Of a DNA stretch of 62,148 bases, positions 59,395-62,148 are shown piece after piece (within the stretch, counting starts at the first letter, position 1; every line of letters begins with the position of its first letter). The position numbers were made by a program, and so were the translations under genes. This DNA is from JAUWVG01 sp964633715 (GTDB lineage Bacteria; Acidobacteriota; Aminicenantia; Aminicenantales; Aminicenantaceae), in NCBI GenBank assembly GCA_964633715.1, contig CAZWHQ010000026.1, positions 1 to 62,148 of the forward strand, written 5' to 3'. The notes below the pieces were generated by a model. That model was given only the letters and a program-made list of their open reading frames with translations, searched no databases and was not told where the DNA came from.

Positions 59395-60569
59395 CCTGCT
59401 TCGTAGGAACATTTTCGGGCCTCATCGGCATAGGCGTGGAGCAAATCCATCTCGGCATCGAAGAAATGATCGGAGGGGGAGAGGATAAATCCCCCTTCGT
59501 ATCCTGCCTCTTCGAAACAGCGCCGAACGGTTTTCCGTGTTTCTTCGGGAGAACATCCCACAAAAAAATTAAACTGGTCGAACCCGCCGATCATACACAC
59601 CCGGTGCCCGATTCTTTTTTTGGCTTCCTTCAGGTTTACATCTCCACCCAATGTGGGCGGCGTAAATGTCTCCATGGCATCCGGCTCCATATCTGCAATT
59701 ATCTCCAACAGGGGCATCATCCCTCCACAAGTGTGGTAAACCACACGCTGTTGGATCCCATGCAGCAGCCGAATGAGTTCTGCATCATAAGGGGCGACAA
59801 ATTTTTCAAAGATATGGGGAGAAATCACGGTCGATGAGGCATCTCCTCCGCCTAACTCTATCACGTCAAACTTGGCTCCGGAGAGCGAACGGGCAAACCG
59901 CTTTTTTCTTTCCAGGAGAATATCGAGGAGCGTGTGCACCCATGCGGGATCGTCATATGTTTCCATAATCAGTTTTTCGATCCCGCACAGGACGGCGGCA
60001 TCCTGCCAGCAGCCGGGCTGCCCGTAGACATCGAAACCGGACAGCATCCCCCGTACCATCCCTCTTTCTCCAAAATCTTCCGCCTGCTGGTTGACGGCTT
60101 CGACATCACACAAAGGTTGAGTCGCAAAACGGGCGAAAACCTCGACATCGGATTTGTCTTTAATCAGTCTCTCTGTGACCCAGGTTGTATGTCGATCGGT
60201 CTGGAGGACCATACTCAGATCCTTTTGGGGATTGATAAAGGTGTAGCGAAAAGTCTGATAAACCGGGTGCGGGATCTCTTCAGTCTCGATTTTCCAGTTT
60301 TTCGAGCAGATACGAGGGACCTGAAGGAAATCTCCCATCTTCTGCTGTGGATCGAAATATTCGCCCCGTTCTTCATCCGCTCTGTGGGCGACCAGCCACA
60401 GGATGGGATCCAGTCCGAAATAGTCGAAAAAATTCAAATAGGAAATACCTCTCATTCGGGCCTGTAAGAAGGACGGCATCACATGGTGGGTCGTGACCGG
60501 GAGCCTGTCAGGAATTTTCCTTTGGAGAGCGGTCAACAGCCGCTTTTTAGATGACATCGATTCGATCAT
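59391..60569 (-). CDS. Uroporphyrinogen decarboxylase (URO-D)-family protein
   Basis: This 392-residue TIM-barrel protein shows KKRLLTALQRKIPDRLPVTT at the front, FDVIELGGGDASSTVISPHI (about residue 225), QQRVVYHTCGGMMPLLEIIA with the His-Cys pair, and GGFILSPSDHFFDAEMD near the end. This is the URO-D/MtaA/CmuA-type family that includes methyltransferases as well as haem enzymes. Membership in a sugar-type operon suggests a non-haem role. Its ATG overlaps the stop of the lyxose isomerase-like gene (ATGA at 60566-60569). Confidence 0.82.
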   Translation of the reverse strand: MIESMSSKKRLLTALQRKIPDRLPVTTHHVMPSFLQARMRGISYLNFFDYFGLDPILWLVAHRADEERGEYFDPQQKMGDFLQVPRICSKNWKIETEEIPHPVYQTFRYTFINPQKDLSMVLQTDRHTTWVTERLIKDKSDVEVFARFATQPLCDVEAVNQQAEDFGERGMVRGMLSGFDVYGQPGCWQDAAVLCGIEKLIMETYDDPAWVHTLLDILLERKKRFARSLSGAKFDVIELGGGDASSTVISPHIFEKFVAPYDAELIRLLHGIQQRVVYHTCGGMMPLLEIIADMEPDAMETFTPPTLGGDVNLKEAKKRIGHRVCMIGGFDQFNFFVGCSPEETRKTVRRCFEEAGYEGGFILSPSDHFFDAEMDLLHAYADEARKCSYEAG

Positions 60570-61108
60570 CGGATCTCGGGTATCCGGCGGACATTCGGGT
60601 CGGTAAAGAGATCTTTTTCATCGAGGCTTGTTGAGGAGAATTCCGAGATAACGGCTCCCGAATCCCCGGCCTGGAACCAGTGTTTGGTGTTCGGACGCAG
60701 GGTTTGCTGATCTCCCGGTTGGAGAACGATCTCCTTCCAGACAGTCAGATATTTTTTGTATTCATCTGGGACCGAGGCTTTGGGAAAAAGAGTGGGATTT
60801 CCCTCCACGTAGAGATAAACCTCTCCCCAGCGGCATCGAAAGGTTTCTTGTTTTCCCGGATTACCTTCATCCAGGGGGGGGTGTCTGTGTTCGGGAAACA
60901 TTTGGCGCGGAAGAAGGATCAATTCTTTAGCGCAGTATCTCTTGTTGTTTTCGTAGACAACGGCTTGAAGCCCAAGTCTTTCGATATCGCCGTATCCACA
61001 ATCGGCCACTTCCATCTCTTCTTTTTCCCTGTCGGTGAAAACCATTCCCGCAGCCTGGAGCAGAAGACTGGCTTTCTCCAGGATCGACCTCCTTTTTTCC
61101 TGTTTCAT
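60566..61108 (-). CDS. D-lyxose ketol-isomerase-like cupin
   Basis: Start 61108 follows GAGGAGAG by four bases and is preferred to a GTG/TTG further up. The 180-residue cupin has PRQMFPEHRHPPLDEGNPGK followed by QETFRCRWGEVYLYVEG. The His, His, Glu and later His (PNTKHWFQAGDSG) are the metal ligands of the D-lyxose isomerase family. It probably interconverts an aldose and a ketose. It is co-transcribed with a truncated PfkB kinase upstream and the URO-D-family gene downstream. Confidence 0.8.
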   Translation of the reverse strand: MKQEKRRSILEKASLLLQAAGMVFTDREKEEMEVADCGYGDIERLGLQAVVYENNKRYCAKELILLPRQMFPEHRHPPLDEGNPGKQETFRCRWGEVYLYVEGNPTLFPKASVPDEYKKYLTVWKEIVLQPGDQQTLRPNTKHWFQAGDSGAVISEFSSTSLDEKDLFTDPNVRRIPEIR

Positions 61109-61140
61109 TGAACTCTCCTCGTCAGGATGTTGGCAGTAGT

Positions 61141-61722
61141 TCAACCCGGGTGACAGGATGAACCCCCGCCCTGTGAAACTGCATGGTTCCGGACCCCCTT
61201 ATCCAAAAGGCAGCGGGCCGCTTTTCTGGCACAGTATTCGGCTGTTGCCAGGGGGATTTCCAGGGCGAGGATCATGAATTTATCTCCACGTGGATTTTGG
61301 AAGACGTTTTCGGCATCGTCAACATCCTGGGGAGAAAAATCTTCGTTTACTCCTGGCAGGACATAGATTTGATTGCGTCCCCTCCGGTCCACGGGGATCA
61401 GGGCTAAACCCGGATATTTGCCTTCCGATTCGTCGAAGTCGACGATTTTGATATGGGATGTATTCACACCGGCATCTTCGAGGGCGGTCAATGGAACTTT
61501 CCATAGTCCAAAGGGATCCACACAGCTGCGGCCGATCATGACGACCCTGTCCTTTCCCAGGTAGGCGGCCGCCATCTGGGCCATATTTCTGGATTTGCCT
61601 CCCGGACCGATCTTTAATCGTCCCCCCAGTGTCAACTCCCCAGGACCGAGAAGCCTTTTAACTCCGTAGCCGACAATATCCGTGTTCAATCCCCCAGGAA
61701 CGATGATTTTCACCTTCTTCAT
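61141..61722 (-). pseudogene. PfkB-family sugar kinase, N-terminal half only
   Basis: The 193-codon frame starts KKVKIIVPGGLNTDIVGYGV and keeps the PfkB N-terminal signature (LKIGPGGKSRNMAQMAAAYL, with the substrate-binding Gly-Gly-K-x-x-N). It runs to LEIPLATAEYCARKAARCLL and then ends in HAVSQGGGSSCHPG and a stop. The C-terminal half, including the ATP-binding and catalytic GAGD motif, is absent, so kinase activity is unlikely. It heads the lyxose isomerase/URO-D operon; a 33-base gap separates it from the isomerase start. Confidence 0.72.
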
Positions 61723-61875
61723 GATCCGCTTCCCATCAATGTATCACCTTCATAAAGAGATTTTCAACCTCTGGACATGATGGGAGGCCCCCTCCTACAT
61801 ACATGTAGACAAAAAGGTTTAAGGTTTATTGAAGCGGCTTATGAAGCAAGTGCCGCTAACGGCATAAGTTTGAGT

Positions 61876-62148
61876 TCAGCGTCTCTTCAATCCAGCCAGC
61901 CTTTTCTTCGCATCATCAACCTCAGGTAAGCCGGGATCGGCGTCTTTCCAGAGATCGAGGAATTTTTCGTAAAATTCGATACTTTTGGTTGTGTTCCCCT
62001 GATCCTCAAAGACCTTTCCTAGCTCAAAATAAGCTCGGGCGTAGATCAGCTGATCATACTCCCTTCCATCTGTCATAGGAAGGATCTCCTCGTAGGCGGA
62101 TTGGGCATTACCCAGGTCTCCCCCAAGATGATAAGCCTGCCCCAAAGC
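61876..62148 (-). CDS. TPR-repeat protein, C-terminal end (partial)
   Basis: The frame is open to the right edge and ends at 61876. It shows two TPR units (YAQAYHLGGDLGNAQSAYEE-like; YARAYFELGKVFEDQGNTTK, SIEFYEKFLDLWKDADPGLP) and finishes EVDDAKKRLAGLKRR. This ending is common in large kinase-TPR or adenylate-cyclase-TPR proteins of Acidobacteriota-like genomes. The rest of the gene lies beyond the window. Confidence 0.75.
   Translation of the reverse strand, partial: ALGQAYHLGGDLGNAQSAYEEILPMTDGREYDQLIYARAYFELGKVFEDQGNTTKSIEFYEKFLDLWKDADPGLPEVDDAKKRLAGLKRR

Noticed and set aside
58945..59412. Complete 155-codon regulator gene on the minus strand
   Set aside because: Only the last 55 codons look like a HTH domain; the first part is antisense to a plus-strand protein fragment and appears non-coding.

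Overview
The window is a 62 kb piece of a bacterial chromosome of about 50% GC. It is rich in secreted hydrolases, FtsX/MacB-type permeases with a PadR regulator, TPR and BNR-repeat proteins, C69/M1/S15-type peptidases and dispersed palindromic repeats. This mix recalls Acidobacteriota and especially Candidatus Aminicenantes. That placement is an impression from gene content, not a phylogenetic result.

Layout. 1-362: right part of an IS3-family insertion sequence. 571-8.3 kb: an AT-rich, foreign-looking stretch with a membrane protein/PAP2 pair followed by nucleotidyltransferase-type toxin-antitoxin (TA) modules: AbiEi/AbiEii, an NTase plus partner, an orphan HEPN with an MNT remnant, and a GSU2403-like NTase with a small upstream gene. 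A fifth, internally shortened pair lies at 16.3-16.7 kb. 8.4-19.8 kb: a GHKL ATPase, small proteins, a kinase remnant, a thiamine-diphosphate decarboxylase, a PadR/FtsX operon, a truncated methyltransferase, a sortilin-like lipoprotein and a formylglycine-enzyme remnant. 20-29.4 kb: ARPP-1 protein, creatininase, and an overlapping pair joining a REC-PilZ-PilZ-hydrolase-methyltransferase protein to a sensor kinase with REC and HD-GYP domains, which looks like a c-di-GMP signalling unit. 29.5-39.6 kb: broken FtsX gene, XRE/membrane pair, aldo-keto reductase/lipoprotein operon, heparinase-like enzyme, FtsX permease and an SLC12-like permease.

39,676-42,807: a complete IS1-family transposon of 3,132 bp, bounded by perfect 22-bp terminal inverted repeats and an 8-bp target duplication (CATAATTC). 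Besides the transposase it carries a Lys-rich small protein, a coiled-coil/winged-helix protein, a ClpP-fold SDH-type serine protease with a small partner, and a full tRNA gene with a Leu (UAG) anticodon but the G73 discriminator and general ends of a tRNA-Ser. This is the most unusual object in the window.

43-62 kb: a secreted protein broken by an in-frame amber codon, C69 dipeptidase and CocE/NonD hydrolase operon, DUF4097 protein, M1 aminopeptidase, Asp/Glu racemase, an ABC-2 exporter, a metalloprotease-TPR protein, metK behind a structured S-box-like leader, a secreted methyltransferase, gene debris, and a truncated PfkB kinase/lyxose isomerase/URO-D operon.

Two families of short intergenic palindromes (GTGGGGAC-N-GTCCCCAC and GGGGCCTGGCC) are scattered from 9.9 to 44 kb and several times sit exactly where a gene remnant begins or ends.
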